A DNA stretch of 64,000 nt, taken from JABDMH01 sp965223105. Lineage in GTDB: Bacteria; Bacteroidota; Bacteroidia; Chitinophagales; Saprospiraceae. A model generated the notes under the pieces. That model did not search any database and was not told where the DNA came from. It saw nothing but the letters and a program-made list of their open reading frames with translations. Shown piece after piece: positions 9,758 to 19,544 of this stretch. Position 1 is the first letter of the stretch. Each line of letters starts with the position of its first letter. A program made the translations under genes and the position numbers. The DNA lies in assembly GCA_965223105.1 (NCBI GenBank), contig OZ244987.1:2480001-2544000 (forward strand), read 5' to 3'.

Positions 9758-10120
9758 CCCCTGATATACATTGGTCCATGCTGGATCCAAGCTAAAATAC
9801 TTGGAGCATCATGCCGACCGTGTCATAGTTTTAGCTGAAGCATCTCAACAGGTCCCTGGTCATCGGCTCACTCATTGATTTTTCTTACGCATCATCAGCT
9901 TCCGAGCGTGTGATATTTGAAACTACCAATACTCGGCAATACAAATTGCTTAGCTTTTGGCCCAGTTGTTGGCTTTATTCATTATCATTAGCTTAGATAT
10001 GGCTAATAATCAAGTGGTTATCTTATTTGATCTTATATGTTGATTGAATGTAATGTCTTCTTGATTATAAGCCAGAGCATTGCCATAAAGTACGCTTTGA
10101 AATAAAACCTGAACCAAACT
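9758..10120. other. Intergenic region, no feature recognised
   Basis: About 360 bp between the Nudix gene and the giant secreted protease. It is A/T-rich in its second half and presumably holds the promoter of the protease gene, but I see no convincing TAnnTTTG box, RNA gene or strong hairpin. Confidence 0.4.
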
Positions 10121-13100
10121 ATGCACCAGAGCAGAAAGACCGGTGGAATCTGCGATGGATCAGTCCCACATATCATCTTTTCAGTCCTCCTCTACCTGAT
10201 GATGTTGATCTGTCCACCATTATACGCGCAGCAGCTTCAACCCCTGTTCCCAATGAATCTGCATTTGGAATCGGAAACAATTAAGGAATGGTCGAGATCT
10301 ACTAAGTTATCCACTGATTTATTGCAATTTATGGCTGCCTATGACGGCATGAAAGCTGGCCAGAAGATGGCAGATGTGATGCCGTTGGCAGAGACTTTCT
10401 TGGTAATGGATCATGGGATGATTGGTCTTGAGATTGCTGCCTTGGATGTTGAGGGCTGTCTCGCTAAATTGACTTCCATGGGACTGAAGCACATCTCACA
10501 TTTCCGCCACATGATCAACTGCATGGCTCCCTTATCATCATTGGAAAGTCTAAAGGGAATGGCAGAAGTGAAGTTCGTGCGATTGTCTCGAAAACCCCTT
10601 GCACGGATCGGTTCAATAACCTCTCAAGGTGACATTGCTCAAATGAGTGATCTAACACGGATAGCTTTTGGCGTAAATGGTGCAGGTAGTAAGATTGGCG
10701 TCCTATCAGATTCATATGATAATTTAGGGGATGCTTTAGCGGATATTGCCAGCGGCGACTTACCGGGGCCGGGAAATCCCTTTGGCTTTGATTTGCCGGT
10801 AGATGTGATCGATGACATACCATTTGGAGGTTTAGATGAGGGTCGCGCGATGATTCAGATCATTCACGATGTGGCACCAGGAGCTGAGGTCGCTTTCCAT
10901 ACTGCCTTTAACGGCTATGCCGATTTTGCTCAGGGCATTCTCGATTTGGAAGCTGCTGGTTCCAACATTATCGTGGATGACATACTCTACTTTGTAGAAC
11001 CCTATTACAGCCCTGGCTTGGTATCTCAGGCAGTGGAGCAAGTATGTGCCAATGGTGCCATGTATTTTTCTTCAGCAGGTAACTCAGGTCGGGAATCCTA
11101 TGAGTCTATCTATGATGGTTCTACTGGAGTAGAGCCTCAGATGGACAACCTTTTTGGACCCTCATCGTATATCAACGCCCATGCTTTTGCACCAGGAGAT
11201 AGTTTGTTATCTATCTCCTTTAATCCCGGCAGCTATACAGTGGTATTACAATGGGATGAACCTTTTTTCTCTAGTACGGCTGACCTTTCCGCCACCACGC
11301 TCTCTGATTTGGACTTAGGCGTCTATGTTGGGGGTAGTCTTGCGCTGGGATCTTTAGTAGACAATATATTTCTTACCGGTGATGCAGTTGAACTGGTGAG
11401 TTTTAATGTTGTTGGGTTCGGTCCATTGGTGGTTGATTTTCACATTCCCTTCTTTGGAGGGTTCACCATTCCCAACCGGATCAAACTTATCGTATATGGC
11501 TCTCCGGTCGTTAATTGGGAGTATGGTGGCGACGCTCCGACGGTAGTGGGCCACGCCAATACACCTGGTGCATGTGCTGTGGGTGCATCAGCATTTTTCT
11601 TTACTCCAAAGTATGGAGTAGATCCACCAGGTCTAAACAATTTCTCTTCCTGGGGAGGAGTTCCACTGGTCTATGATGCTTTTGGAAACGCAATATCCCC
11701 GATCATCTTAAACAAGCCAGATTTAGTAGCTCCAGATGGTGGAAACAATACTTTTTTTGGAAGTGATACTGATTTTGACCCCGATGCTTTACCGAACTTT
11801 TTCGGTACTTCAGCTTCTGCTCCTCATGCAGCGGCAGCTGCTAGTCTTGTCTTTGAAGCAAATTCAAACTGGGACAAAAACCAGGTGAAGTCTGCCCTTG
11901 AAATCAGTGCTATGGACATGTTGAGTCCAGGATTTGATCTGGGCAGCGGCCATGGACTGATACAGACACCAAGGGCAGTAAGCTTGGCTCTTGGAGAAAC
12001 TGTGGCACCAAATTGTCGAGATCTTGATGCCAGCATTGACTACATTGATGGCATCGCCCGGGTTGCCATCTCAGAACTGGTAGTAAACGGAAGTAGTGGA
12101 GTGGGAAATCTTGAAGTGCTGGTCCAAAACAGCGCCGGGATGACAATTTTCCAGAGTGATAATTTGATAGCCAGTGATCTGATTTTCATAACAAATGCTT
12201 GCAAATACACCGACCAAACCCTTAAAGTAAGGATTTCAAACTCATTGGGAACCTGCTGGAGTAGATTGACATTAAATGATCGTCATCTGCCAATTTTGCA
12301 GAATCGAGCAACTGCAGTTTATTGTAACGATCCCTTGGTTGAAGGCGGAGGCATTGGTGGAGCTCCACCGACAGCTCAATTGGCTTGTAGCGAAGTTGGC
12401 CAAGCCACTCACGTGGCGGATTGGGTTACATCTTTCCTTTGTGATCCAGGAAATCAAGATACTTTGAAAATCATTGCTCGAGAATGGGAGGCCTTTGACA
12501 AATGGGGTCAACGTGGGATAAGTTTTGACACCATCGTCGTCCTTGCGTTCCCAGAAATTGATGACCGACATTTCTTCTGCCCAGATCAAGATACCATCTA
12601 TTGCAGTGATACCACGATGCAAATCGGTCCCTTTTTCACCAGTAATGGTTTGAATTCAAGAATCTGCGACACGACCTATTTGATCAAAATTACGGACCAG
12701 GATGAAGATGGCAGAATCGAATTCATACCGGCCTCATTTGTGGGAAAATGCGGAGTAAATGTGCATGTCGATTATTGGAAGTTTAATCGGGACTGTGATT
12801 CACAATACAAAGTTATCGTTGAATTAAAACAAGATTGTTATGGATTGGCACAATCTGGTTGCCCGGTTTCACCTCCAGCCGGCACTCCACCGAATGCCGC
12901 GACACCACTGGGACCTGGCTACTGGAGGTGTGAATTCTGGGTAACGGATTTGGATACCGTAGGGCCTGAATTCTATTGTAAAGAACCGGCTAAGATGGTA
13001 TCTACCACTACCCACGAGTGTGCAGTACATACCTATATTTCACCGATTTATGCCTCTGATGATTGGTCAGGGATCAAGCAAGCCAAAGCGACCATTGAGG

Positions 13101-16100
13101 GTGTGGGCTCGTTTGTGCTGACTTACAATGAAGAAGAGAAGTGCTATGAGAGTCATACGCGTATCAAATTGGCCAAGAAGGAAGGTCCGTACTATGTGAC
13201 CTATGAGGTCTTTGACAGTTGCCACAATGTGACAGCCGATACGTGTTTCATCTTTATTAAGGACAGAGTTAAACCGGTACCGGTGGTAGATAAAGGACTG
13301 ACGGTCAGTTTGAGTGATAAGAAAGTGTGGGTTGATGCGGAGAGTTTTGATGAGGGTAGTTGGGATAACTGTGGGATCAACCATCTTCTGGTTCGACGAG
13401 CAGACTGGTATGATGCCTGTATTGATTTATGTGACTCGTTTGACTATTGCTGGGTATCGGAGCATCATGATACCATTTGGCAAGCTTTCTTACAACCGGA
13501 TAAGCACAGAGACGAAGTAGAAGCTCACTATGCGAAAACCTTGCAATGGTTGTGGGAAGACGAAGAGCCATGCAATGAGCTATTGTACAACGCTTGGCAA
13601 TATGACTTGATGAAGCATGCAACGCTAAAATGCAGAGAACATCCGTACGAAGTAGATGGTCAGCATTTTAGAAAATTGGTTGAAGAAGCCTGGTATGATG
13701 GCCTGTACACCAGGTTTAAGCACAAAGATTATCTATTGGCGGCTTCGCAGGATATCAATGGAGTGGGAGCCAATGCCAGGACCTTATCGGGAATCCTATC
13801 AAAGGTGAGTTTGGATAATGGAAAAGCCACGGTGATCAGCACAGCTATTCCTGGATCTACAGAGATTGAATATGATGTGAAAGGGAAAAAGCTCCTGAGT
13901 GAATCCGTGAATGGATTGCCCTTCCTGTATGAATTGGATCCGGAAACTGGTGCAGTATTGAACAACTACCAGCATGATCCTGGAGCCTACACGGGTATGG
14001 AGTATATCGAAGGAAAGCTGTATGCTACATTCATCGATGAATCTGGTGGAATGAGCTACCTGGTAGTTCTGGATCCAGTGGGTGGAACACACGTAGTGAT
14101 CGGTGCTACCGGTTACGGACCCATTCCCGGTTTGGCCTATGACGAATGCGCCCAGGTGCTATACGGTGTGACCAATGGTGTGACCTATACTCCAGAATTT
14201 GATGACACTGGAGTTCCTGAGCTGGTTACCATTAGTCTGGAGACGGGCAAGGCCACCGCCATTGGGGAGGTGGGATATGATGCTGTAGGAAGCATTGAAT
14301 TTGGACCCGATGGCAAACTGTATGGGGGACTTGCACAACGAAGTGCTCAATCCGGTTTCTTAATTGAGATCGATCCTGAGACCGGAGCTGGTACCACCAT
14401 TGGCAATACCGGCAATCCAATTACAGGCCTGACATCACTAAATGACGGTTGCATCAGCAAGAAACTAGATATGTACGAGCAAATTGGTGGAGGCTGGTCT
14501 GATGCCGTGGTATTCTCTTGTGAAGATGCCTGTGGTCCGGTGACCGTAGAGATCCTGGTGATGGACTACTGGTGCAACTGGGCCAAGGCCTGGACCAATG
14601 TATGGGTAGAAGACAAGACCCCGGTACAAGTGGTCAAGGATGTGATTGATGAAGAGACCATCACTTGCAAGAGCTACAAAGATGCACGTTACGACTACCC
14701 AGGACAGACCCATCCGGTGAGTTTGGATTACGTGGTAGAACAAGCCAAAGCAGGAGAGGAAGATGCCTATGATTTACTGGATGAAGTGTTTGGCGGCTAC
14801 TGCAAAGCGTGGAAAGATCCCTATGGCAATTACGTAGATATAGAAGGCAATGAGATTGAGTGCGACATACCGTTTTACGACAGTGTGTGTCAATGCACCA
14901 GCTATACAGATAAGGTGAGGGTATATGATGAGCACCACGGATTTATCTGGAAGGATTCGTTGATCACCAAGTGTGATTATTACCAAGACACGATCGACTT
15001 TCAAAAGGGGATAGTGTTGGTCAACTGTGAGGAGAATGTGTACTGTGAGCAGGAGGTGTGGTGTGAGTTTGACCACTGTGGACAGGGGTACATATTCAGG
15101 AAGTTTAAGATCTGGCAGAGCTGTCCGGATAGTTTCTATCTGGATCACAATGTACCGGACAGTTTAAAGCATCCTGTAGATACGATTTATCGTCATCAGC
15201 GCATCTGGGTGGGCAATGAATGTCCATTGAGTAAGTACATGTTTGATGTACCAGAGGATACGGAGGTAAACACCTGTGGACTAGAATACGATGCTTCCGG
15301 CAATTTGATTGGAGCAGCAGGTCCGGAGAGCACAGGATATGCGACCTATCGCTTTGATGACGATTGCCGGTTGGTGGGCATAGGTCACAGCGACAAGGTG
15401 TTCAAGATCGTGGGAGGAGATGCGGCCTGCTACAAGATATTGCGTACCTGGTATTTTGCGGACTGGTGTGGATATGGAGGAGAGCCACTGGAAGCTCAGT
15501 GGTGGTTTGAGCGCGAGTTGGTGATAGACAGTTGTGTACAAAAGATCATAGTGATCGACACGATGCCACCGGTATGTGTGATAACGGGTCCGGTAGAATC
15601 TGGAGGATCGATAGAGGTAGGGGCCTGTGCCTACAACCTGGAGGTGACGGTGAGTGCGATTGATTCGTGTGGGATAGACCGTTACTACTGGGAGTTGCTA
15701 GACATCAGTGATTCAACTGCAACGGTCGTGGTGGATGATGGCAGTGGCAGTTTAGGCGGTTCAGGAGATGAGAGTTTTGACATCAGTTCGGAGGACTTGG
15801 ATCACGGCACCTACAAGTTGAAGGTGGTCACGGTAGACAATTGCAACAATGAGGGTTATTGTGAGTATGTGGTCGATGTGGTATCGGTGAAGAAGCCCAG
15901 TCCGGTGTGTGTGACCTCACTGACGGCGAGATTGACCCCCTGGGACAGTGATCAGGATGGTGAGGTAGACAGTGCCCATGCGGTGGTATGGGCCGGAGAA
16001 TTTGACCGGAGCAGTGCACCGGCATGTCAGGATACAGCCATTGAGTTCAGGATAGAATTCATCAAGGGAGACAGTACCGACAATGATGCAGCTGGAGATG

Positions 16101-16654
16101 CCGATAGTCTGTCCTTGGGTTGTTCGGATATCGGTACCCACCTGGTTCGGTTGTGGGTAGTGAGTCTGCCAAGTGATAGCAGAGATTACTGTGATGTAGT
16201 GTTGATCGTACAATCAGATGGAGATGGCTGTGGTACCAGTGAAGTAGGAGAGCGAGAGCCATTGCGTGAAGTGAGCGGGATGACCGAGGAGAGTCGTGCG
16301 ATGGACCGTGGAATGCTGAGTACGGATGGCGGCAAGAAGGCAACGGGTATAGGAGGCCGGCCACTGGATGGCAGGACCTTGCTGCCGGGTCAAGGGTATG
16401 GTTTGGAGCAAAACCGACCGAATCCGTTTGCCGAAGAGACCAGCATCGGGTTTGTACTGCCGAGTTCGATGGAGGCCACCATCACGGTCTATGATGTGAC
16501 CGGAAGGATAATCCGCTCGATAGAAGGAGATTTCCAGAAGGGTTACAATCAGGTCCAGTTCAGAAAGACAGATCTGGGTGTAAGCGGAATATTGTACTAC
16601 CGGCTTAATGCAGGTACCTATACCGCGGCACGGAAGATGATCTTAATAGAATAA
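10121..16654 (+). CDS. Giant secreted S8-like protease with T9SS sorting domain
   Basis: A 2177-residue exported protein. The signal peptide ends near PPLYAQ. Residues ~185-630 are a subtilase-type domain: Asp197 in VLSDSYDN, the oxyanion Asn321 in SSAGNSG, and nucleophile Ser564 in GTSASAPHAAAAAS. The usual HGTHVAG histidine motif is replaced by DEGRAM at 239-244, so Glu240 sits where His is expected. A long Cys-rich region of HYR/Ig-like character follows (~630-1200 and ~1450-2020). Between them, ~1210-1450, lies a Gly/Thr-rich segment with repeated LDPETG/IDPETG turns that looks like a beta-propeller. The last ~80 residues (NRPNPFAEETSIGFVLP ... ARKMILIE) are a type A type IX secretion sorting domain. 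It is expected to be released or anchored at the surface. Confidence 0.88.
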   Translation: MHQSRKTGGICDGSVPHIIFSVLLYLMMLICPPLYAQQLQPLFPMNLHLESETIKEWSRSTKLSTDLLQFMAAYDGMKAGQKMADVMPLAETFLVMDHGMIGLEIAALDVEGCLAKLTSMGLKHISHFRHMINCMAPLSSLESLKGMAEVKFVRLSRKPLARIGSITSQGDIAQMSDLTRIAFGVNGAGSKIGVLSDSYDNLGDALADIASGDLPGPGNPFGFDLPVDVIDDIPFGGLDEGRAMIQIIHDVAPGAEVAFHTAFNGYADFAQGILDLEAAGSNIIVDDILYFVEPYYSPGLVSQAVEQVCANGAMYFSSAGNSGRESYESIYDGSTGVEPQMDNLFGPSSYINAHAFAPGDSLLSISFNPGSYTVVLQWDEPFFSSTADLSATTLSDLDLGVYVGGSLALGSLVDNIFLTGDAVELVSFNVVGFGPLVVDFHIPFFGGFTIPNRIKLIVYGSPVVNWEYGGDAPTVVGHANTPGACAVGASAFFFTPKYGVDPPGLNNFSSWGGVPLVYDAFGNAISPIILNKPDLVAPDGGNNTFFGSDTDFDPDALPNFFGTSASAPHAAAAASLVFEANSNWDKNQVKSALEISAMDMLSPGFDLGSGHGLIQTPRAVSLALGETVAPNCRDLDASIDYIDGIARVAISELVVNGSSGVGNLEVLVQNSAGMTIFQSDNLIASDLIFITNACKYTDQTLKVRISNSLGTCWSRLTLNDRHLPILQNRATAVYCNDPLVEGGGIGGAPPTAQLACSEVGQATHVADWVTSFLCDPGNQDTLKIIAREWEAFDKWGQRGISFDTIVVLAFPEIDDRHFFCPDQDTIYCSDTTMQIGPFFTSNGLNSRICDTTYLIKITDQDEDGRIEFIPASFVGKCGVNVHVDYWKFNRDCDSQYKVIVELKQDCYGLAQSGCPVSPPAGTPPNAATPLGPGYWRCEFWVTDLDTVGPEFYCKEPAKMVSTTTHECAVHTYISPIYASDDWSGIKQAKATIEGVGSFVLTYNEEEKCYESHTRIKLAKKEGPYYVTYEVFDSCHNVTADTCFIFIKDRVKPVPVVDKGLTVSLSDKKVWVDAESFDEGSWDNCGINHLLVRRADWYDACIDLCDSFDYCWVSEHHDTIWQAFLQPDKHRDEVEAHYAKTLQWLWEDEEPCNELLYNAWQYDLMKHATLKCREHPYEVDGQHFRKLVEEAWYDGLYTRFKHKDYLLAASQDINGVGANARTLSGILSKVSLDNGKATVISTAIPGSTEIEYDVKGKKLLSESVNGLPFLYELDPETGAVLNNYQHDPGAYTGMEYIEGKLYATFIDESGGMSYLVVLDPVGGTHVVIGATGYGPIPGLAYDECAQVLYGVTNGVTYTPEFDDTGVPELVTISLETGKATAIGEVGYDAVGSIEFGPDGKLYGGLAQRSAQSGFLIEIDPETGAGTTIGNTGNPITGLTSLNDGCISKKLDMYEQIGGGWSDAVVFSCEDACGPVTVEILVMDYWCNWAKAWTNVWVEDKTPVQVVKDVIDEETITCKSYKDARYDYPGQTHPVSLDYVVEQAKAGEEDAYDLLDEVFGGYCKAWKDPYGNYVDIEGNEIECDIPFYDSVCQCTSYTDKVRVYDEHHGFIWKDSLITKCDYYQDTIDFQKGIVLVNCEENVYCEQEVWCEFDHCGQGYIFRKFKIWQSCPDSFYLDHNVPDSLKHPVDTIYRHQRIWVGNECPLSKYMFDVPEDTEVNTCGLEYDASGNLIGAAGPESTGYATYRFDDDCRLVGIGHSDKVFKIVGGDAACYKILRTWYFADWCGYGGEPLEAQWWFERELVIDSCVQKIIVIDTMPPVCVITGPVESGGSIEVGACAYNLEVTVSAIDSCGIDRYYWELLDISDSTATVVVDDGSGSLGGSGDESFDISSEDLDHGTYKLKVVTVDNCNNEGYCEYVVDVVSVKKPSPVCVTSLTARLTPWDSDQDGEVDSAHAVVWAGEFDRSSAPACQDTAIEFRIEFIKGDSTDNDAAGDADSLSLGCSDIGTHLVRLWVVSLPSDSRDYCDVVLIVQSDGDGCGTSEVGEREPLREVSGMTEESRAMDRGMLSTDGGKKATGIGGRPLDGRTLLPGQGYGLEQNRPNPFAEETSIGFVLPSSMEATITVYDVTGRIIRSIEGDFQKGYNQVQFRKTDLGVSGILYYRLNAGTYTAARKMILIE

Positions 16655-16657
16655 ATC

Positions 16658-16675
16658 ATGCCCATAATTGGGCAT
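16658..16675 (+). terminator. Short hairpin just after the protease stop codon
   Basis: ATGCCCA-TAAT-TGGGCAT, a perfect 7-bp stem starting 4 bases after the stop. There is no downstream T-run, so it may be a transcript-stabilising hairpin rather than an intrinsic terminator. Confidence 0.45.
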
Positions 16676-16813
16676 TACAGAAACAGCCTAGGTAATAATT
16701 CAGCAGTGGTTAACGTTAACTCTGTCAGACAATTGGTACAATTCTTGTGCAGAAATTCTTGATTTTTAGTTGTTAATGATTTAGAAAAATTCTTTATTTG
16801 TCCCATTGTTCGC

Positions 16814-16821
16814 TATTTTTG
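16814..16821 (+). promoter_or_regulatory. Candidate -7 box (TATTTTTG) for the OmpA/TSP3 gene
   Basis: Matches the Bacteroidota -7 consensus TAnnTTTG and lies 50 bp before the start codon at 16872. No well-spaced -33 TTG was found, so the call rests on the -7 box alone. Confidence 0.4.
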
Positions 16822-16871
16822 AGTGAAGTGAAGATCGGAGAACGGCGGATATCAAAACACAAACTATTGAA

Positions 16872-18299
16872 ATGAAGACCTTTTACTTAAGTGTTGTCTT
16901 GGCATTTCTTCTTTCTACAGCGGCGATGGAGGCCCAGAATCCCTTGCGACCTGATGCGTTGACATTCAAGGTACTATTTCTTGATTATCAGAGCCCAATA
17001 ACGGGTAATTACGGCAATTTAGGCAATTATAAGAATGGGTTTGAAGTATCCTATCAACGGAACATCAATGATTATATCAATGTGTCTATCCCTCTAAGGA
17101 CTGGAGTAGCCAATTTTAATGAGGAGCTTCGCAATGATGCAATTTTCAGCTTGGGCGGGCAAGTCCATGCTCAGCTCTGGAAAGCTGGGGCACCAGCCAT
17201 ACCCTACTTGTTGACCGGAGGCCATGCTGTGTACGAAAATCGATCTGGCAATTTTGGCATTGAAATTCCATTGGGAGTTGGTGTCGATATTAAAATGGGC
17301 AAGAATGCTTATTTCAATCTGCAATTGGAGTATCACCTAGGTCTGGAGGACAATCGAAATAACCTACAACATGGCATCGGCTTTAGATACTTGATTGGAA
17401 AGAAAACCTCTGAGCCGGAAACACCATTGGCTCCAACCGATTTTGATGCTGATGGTATACCGGATGAGCAGGACAATTGTCCTGATATTGCGGGGTTGCC
17501 GGAACTGAGAGGATGCCCAGATACGGATGGTGATGGCATTGCCGATGGAGATGACGCTTGTCCTGATTTTGTAGGTACTATAGAAATGAATGGATGCCCG
17601 GACTCCGATGGAGACGGAGTATCTGACAATGAAGACGAATGTCCCAATCTCATTGGTACCATAGAAAATAATGGATGCCCGATATTGGACCGTGATAATG
17701 ATGGCGTATTAGATGCTGATGATGATTGCCCAGACGAGGCTGGAGCCATTGCGGCAAGAGGATGTCCGGATAGTGATAGTGATGGCGTTAAGGATTCGGA
17801 AGATTTATGTCCTGAAGATGCCGGATTTAAGCAATTTAGTGGATGCCCCGATAGTGATGGAGATGGCGTACATGATGGAATCGATCGATGTCCTGAAACA
17901 ATCGGCCTGGCGACCAACAATGGATGTCCGATTGTAAAAAGGGAAGTTAAAGAACTCCTGGATTTTGCTCAGCGAGCAGTCCAATTTGATGTAGGTCAGG
18001 CGACCATCAAGTCTGAATCTTATCCGGTACTTAATCAAATCCTGGATATCCTGAATACTTACCAGGACTATGGACTAGCAATATCTGGACACACGGACGA
18101 TACCGGTGAAACCTTTACAAATTTAAGCCTGTCTGAAAGCCGGGCCAAAGCATGTTATGATTATCTAGTAGCCAGGGGCATCGATCCAGCTCGTTTGACT
18201 TACGTGGGTTATGGAGAGGCAAGGCCAATTGCCACCAATGCAACTGCTGATGGACGAAGATTAAATCGAAGAGTCGAATTTGAGGTCAAATTCAAATGA
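16872..18299 (+). CDS. OmpA-family protein with TSP3 calcium repeats
   Basis: A 475-residue outer-membrane protein that links the membrane to peptidoglycan. It has a signal peptide ending near MEAQ, an N-terminal barrel-like domain to about residue 180, then six thrombospondin type-3 repeats (DxDxDGxxDxxDxCP followed by xGCP) from about 190 to 355, and a C-terminal OmpA peptidoglycan-binding domain containing SGHTDDTGE and NRRVEFEVK. The TSP3 repeats should bind calcium and act as a stiff spacer. It stands alone as a single gene with a -7 box upstream and a terminator downstream. Confidence 0.9.
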   Translation: MKTFYLSVVLAFLLSTAAMEAQNPLRPDALTFKVLFLDYQSPITGNYGNLGNYKNGFEVSYQRNINDYINVSIPLRTGVANFNEELRNDAIFSLGGQVHAQLWKAGAPAIPYLLTGGHAVYENRSGNFGIEIPLGVGVDIKMGKNAYFNLQLEYHLGLEDNRNNLQHGIGFRYLIGKKTSEPETPLAPTDFDADGIPDEQDNCPDIAGLPELRGCPDTDGDGIADGDDACPDFVGTIEMNGCPDSDGDGVSDNEDECPNLIGTIENNGCPILDRDNDGVLDADDDCPDEAGAIAARGCPDSDSDGVKDSEDLCPEDAGFKQFSGCPDSDGDGVHDGIDRCPETIGLATNNGCPIVKREVKELLDFAQRAVQFDVGQATIKSESYPVLNQILDILNTYQDYGLAISGHTDDTGETFTNLSLSESRAKACYDYLVARGIDPARLTYVGYGEARPIATNATADGRRLNRRVEFEVKFK

Positions 18300-18323
18300 T
18301 AAAAGTTTGTTAGGAATTTATCC

Positions 18324-18357
18324 AGGGACTGCAGAAACCAACTGTGGTCCCTTTTTT
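18324..18357 (+). terminator. Intrinsic terminator after the OmpA gene
   Basis: AGGGAC ... GTCCCT stem with further pairing (CTGCAG side) inside, followed directly by six Ts. It lies between the convergent OmpA and purE genes. Confidence 0.7.
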
Positions 18358-18394
18358 ATTCAGTATTTACCAAACTGTGCAGACTGGTCAGGTG

Positions 18395-18901
18395 CTAATA
18401 TTCTTCGTATCCCTTTTCATTCAACCTTTCCACTTTCTTCAAAACAGCATCTCTCAAAGATTGCTTATATGCGGTGACCCGGCTTAGTACCTTTTGATCA
18501 CTTGTTCCTACAATCTGGGCTGCCAGGATACCAGCATTCTTGGCCCCATTGAGTGCCACTGTGGCTACTGGGACTCCGCCCGGCATTTGCAAAATGGAAA
18601 GAATCGAATCCCAGCCATCAATTGAATTTGACGATTTTACAGGCACACCGATGACGGGAAGCGGACATAGAGATGCTACCATACCGGGCAGATGGGCAGC
18701 TCCTCCTGCCCCTGCTATGATTACTTTGATGCCTCTATCGGCCGCCCCTTTTGCAAAGTCAGCCATCCGATCAGGTGTGCGATGAGCCGACACAATGGAT
18801 ATTTCAAACGGAACTTCGAGTTCCTTCAAAATCTCAGCAGCCGGCTTCATTACGGGCAGATCCGAATCAGAACCCATGATGATACTTACTAGACTTGTCA
18901 T
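18395..18901 (-). CDS. purE: N5-carboxyaminoimidazole ribonucleotide mutase
   Basis: Class I PurE of purine synthesis, which moves the carboxyl group from N5 to C4 of the imidazole. It has 168 residues, the normal size. Signature segments are IIMGSDSDLPVMKPAAEIL at the N-terminus, SAHRTPDRM, and the AGAGGAAHLPGM loop. A monocistronic minus-strand gene here, without purK next to it in the window. Confidence 0.96.
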   Translation of the reverse strand: MTSLVSIIMGSDSDLPVMKPAAEILKELEVPFEISIVSAHRTPDRMADFAKGAADRGIKVIIAGAGGAAHLPGMVASLCPLPVIGVPVKSSNSIDGWDSILSILQMPGGVPVATVALNGAKNAGILAAQIVGTSDQKVLSRVTAYKQSLRDAVLKKVERLNEKGYEEY

Positions 18902-19004
18902 TGGGATAAAAATACTTATTCTAAGGTAGTATATGACCAGATTGTTCGTCCTTATCTAGAATCTGGTGACCGGATGATATATATCAGCTAGAATTGTATA
19001 CATC

Positions 19005-19041
19005 AAAGCTCCTGACAAGCTTTGCCGGAGCTTTCTGTTTT
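19005..19041 (+). terminator. Terminator-like hairpin with no upstream + strand gene
   Basis: AAAGCTCC ... GGAGCTTT, an 8-bp perfect stem with a 14-nt loop, followed by CTGTTTT. No + strand gene precedes it (purE is divergent), and it lies 38 bp before the CoxG-like gene. It could be a leader attenuator or the 3' end of a short RNA from 18.90-19.04 kb. Confidence 0.4.
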
Positions 19042-19079
19042 ATCTTCTTCTGGTTATCTTGTCCTGAAATGCTGGTTGT

Positions 19080-19544
19080 ATGAAAATTAACGGGAAGCAT
19101 CAGGTTCGGGCCAGTAGGCAGGAGATATGGGATGTTTTGATGGATACGGATAAGTTGGCGAAGATCACTCCGGGTGTCGACCGTTTGGAGCCCTTGGAAA
19201 TTCAGGACAGATTTCAAGCGGTAGCTGAGGTAAAGGTGGGACCAGTGAAAGGCAATTTTTCTGGTGAGGTACATCTAAAGGAGAAGAATGAACCACGAGA
19301 TTTTGTATTATCTATTGACCAGAAAAGTAAGATTGGCAATGCCAAGGCAGACATAAGCATTGAACTGATTGAAGAGGGTGAGGGAGCAACTGAAATTCAT
19401 TATACAGGGGATGTTCTGCTTTCTGGGGTCTTGGCAAGGATGGGCCAGCGGGTGATTGGTGGAGTAATCAGTATGATGTCTAAACAGTTTTTTCAAGCAC
19501 TGGCAGAAGAAGTGGCCAATGACAATGTAGGTGAGGATGCTTAA
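19080..19544 (+). CDS. CoxG-like SRPBCC protein
   Basis: A 154-residue START/SRPBCC-fold protein of the carbon monoxide dehydrogenase subunit G family: MKINGKHQVRASRQEIWDVLMD, the core TPGVDRLEPLE, and a C-terminal helix. Family members bind hydrophobic ligands or membranes; true CoxG recruits CO dehydrogenase. No cox structural genes are in the window, so a role in CO oxidation is not supported here. The last codons overlap the start of the next gene by 14 bp, so the two are coupled. Confidence 0.8.
   Translation: MKINGKHQVRASRQEIWDVLMDTDKLAKITPGVDRLEPLEIQDRFQAVAEVKVGPVKGNFSGEVHLKEKNEPRDFVLSIDQKSKIGNAKADISIELIEEGEGATEIHYTGDVLLSGVLARMGQRVIGGVISMMSKQFFQALAEEVANDNVGEDA

Noticed and set aside
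19080..19544. Carbon monoxide dehydrogenase operon
   Set aside because: Only a CoxG-like SRPBCC gene is present; no coxL, coxM or coxS.
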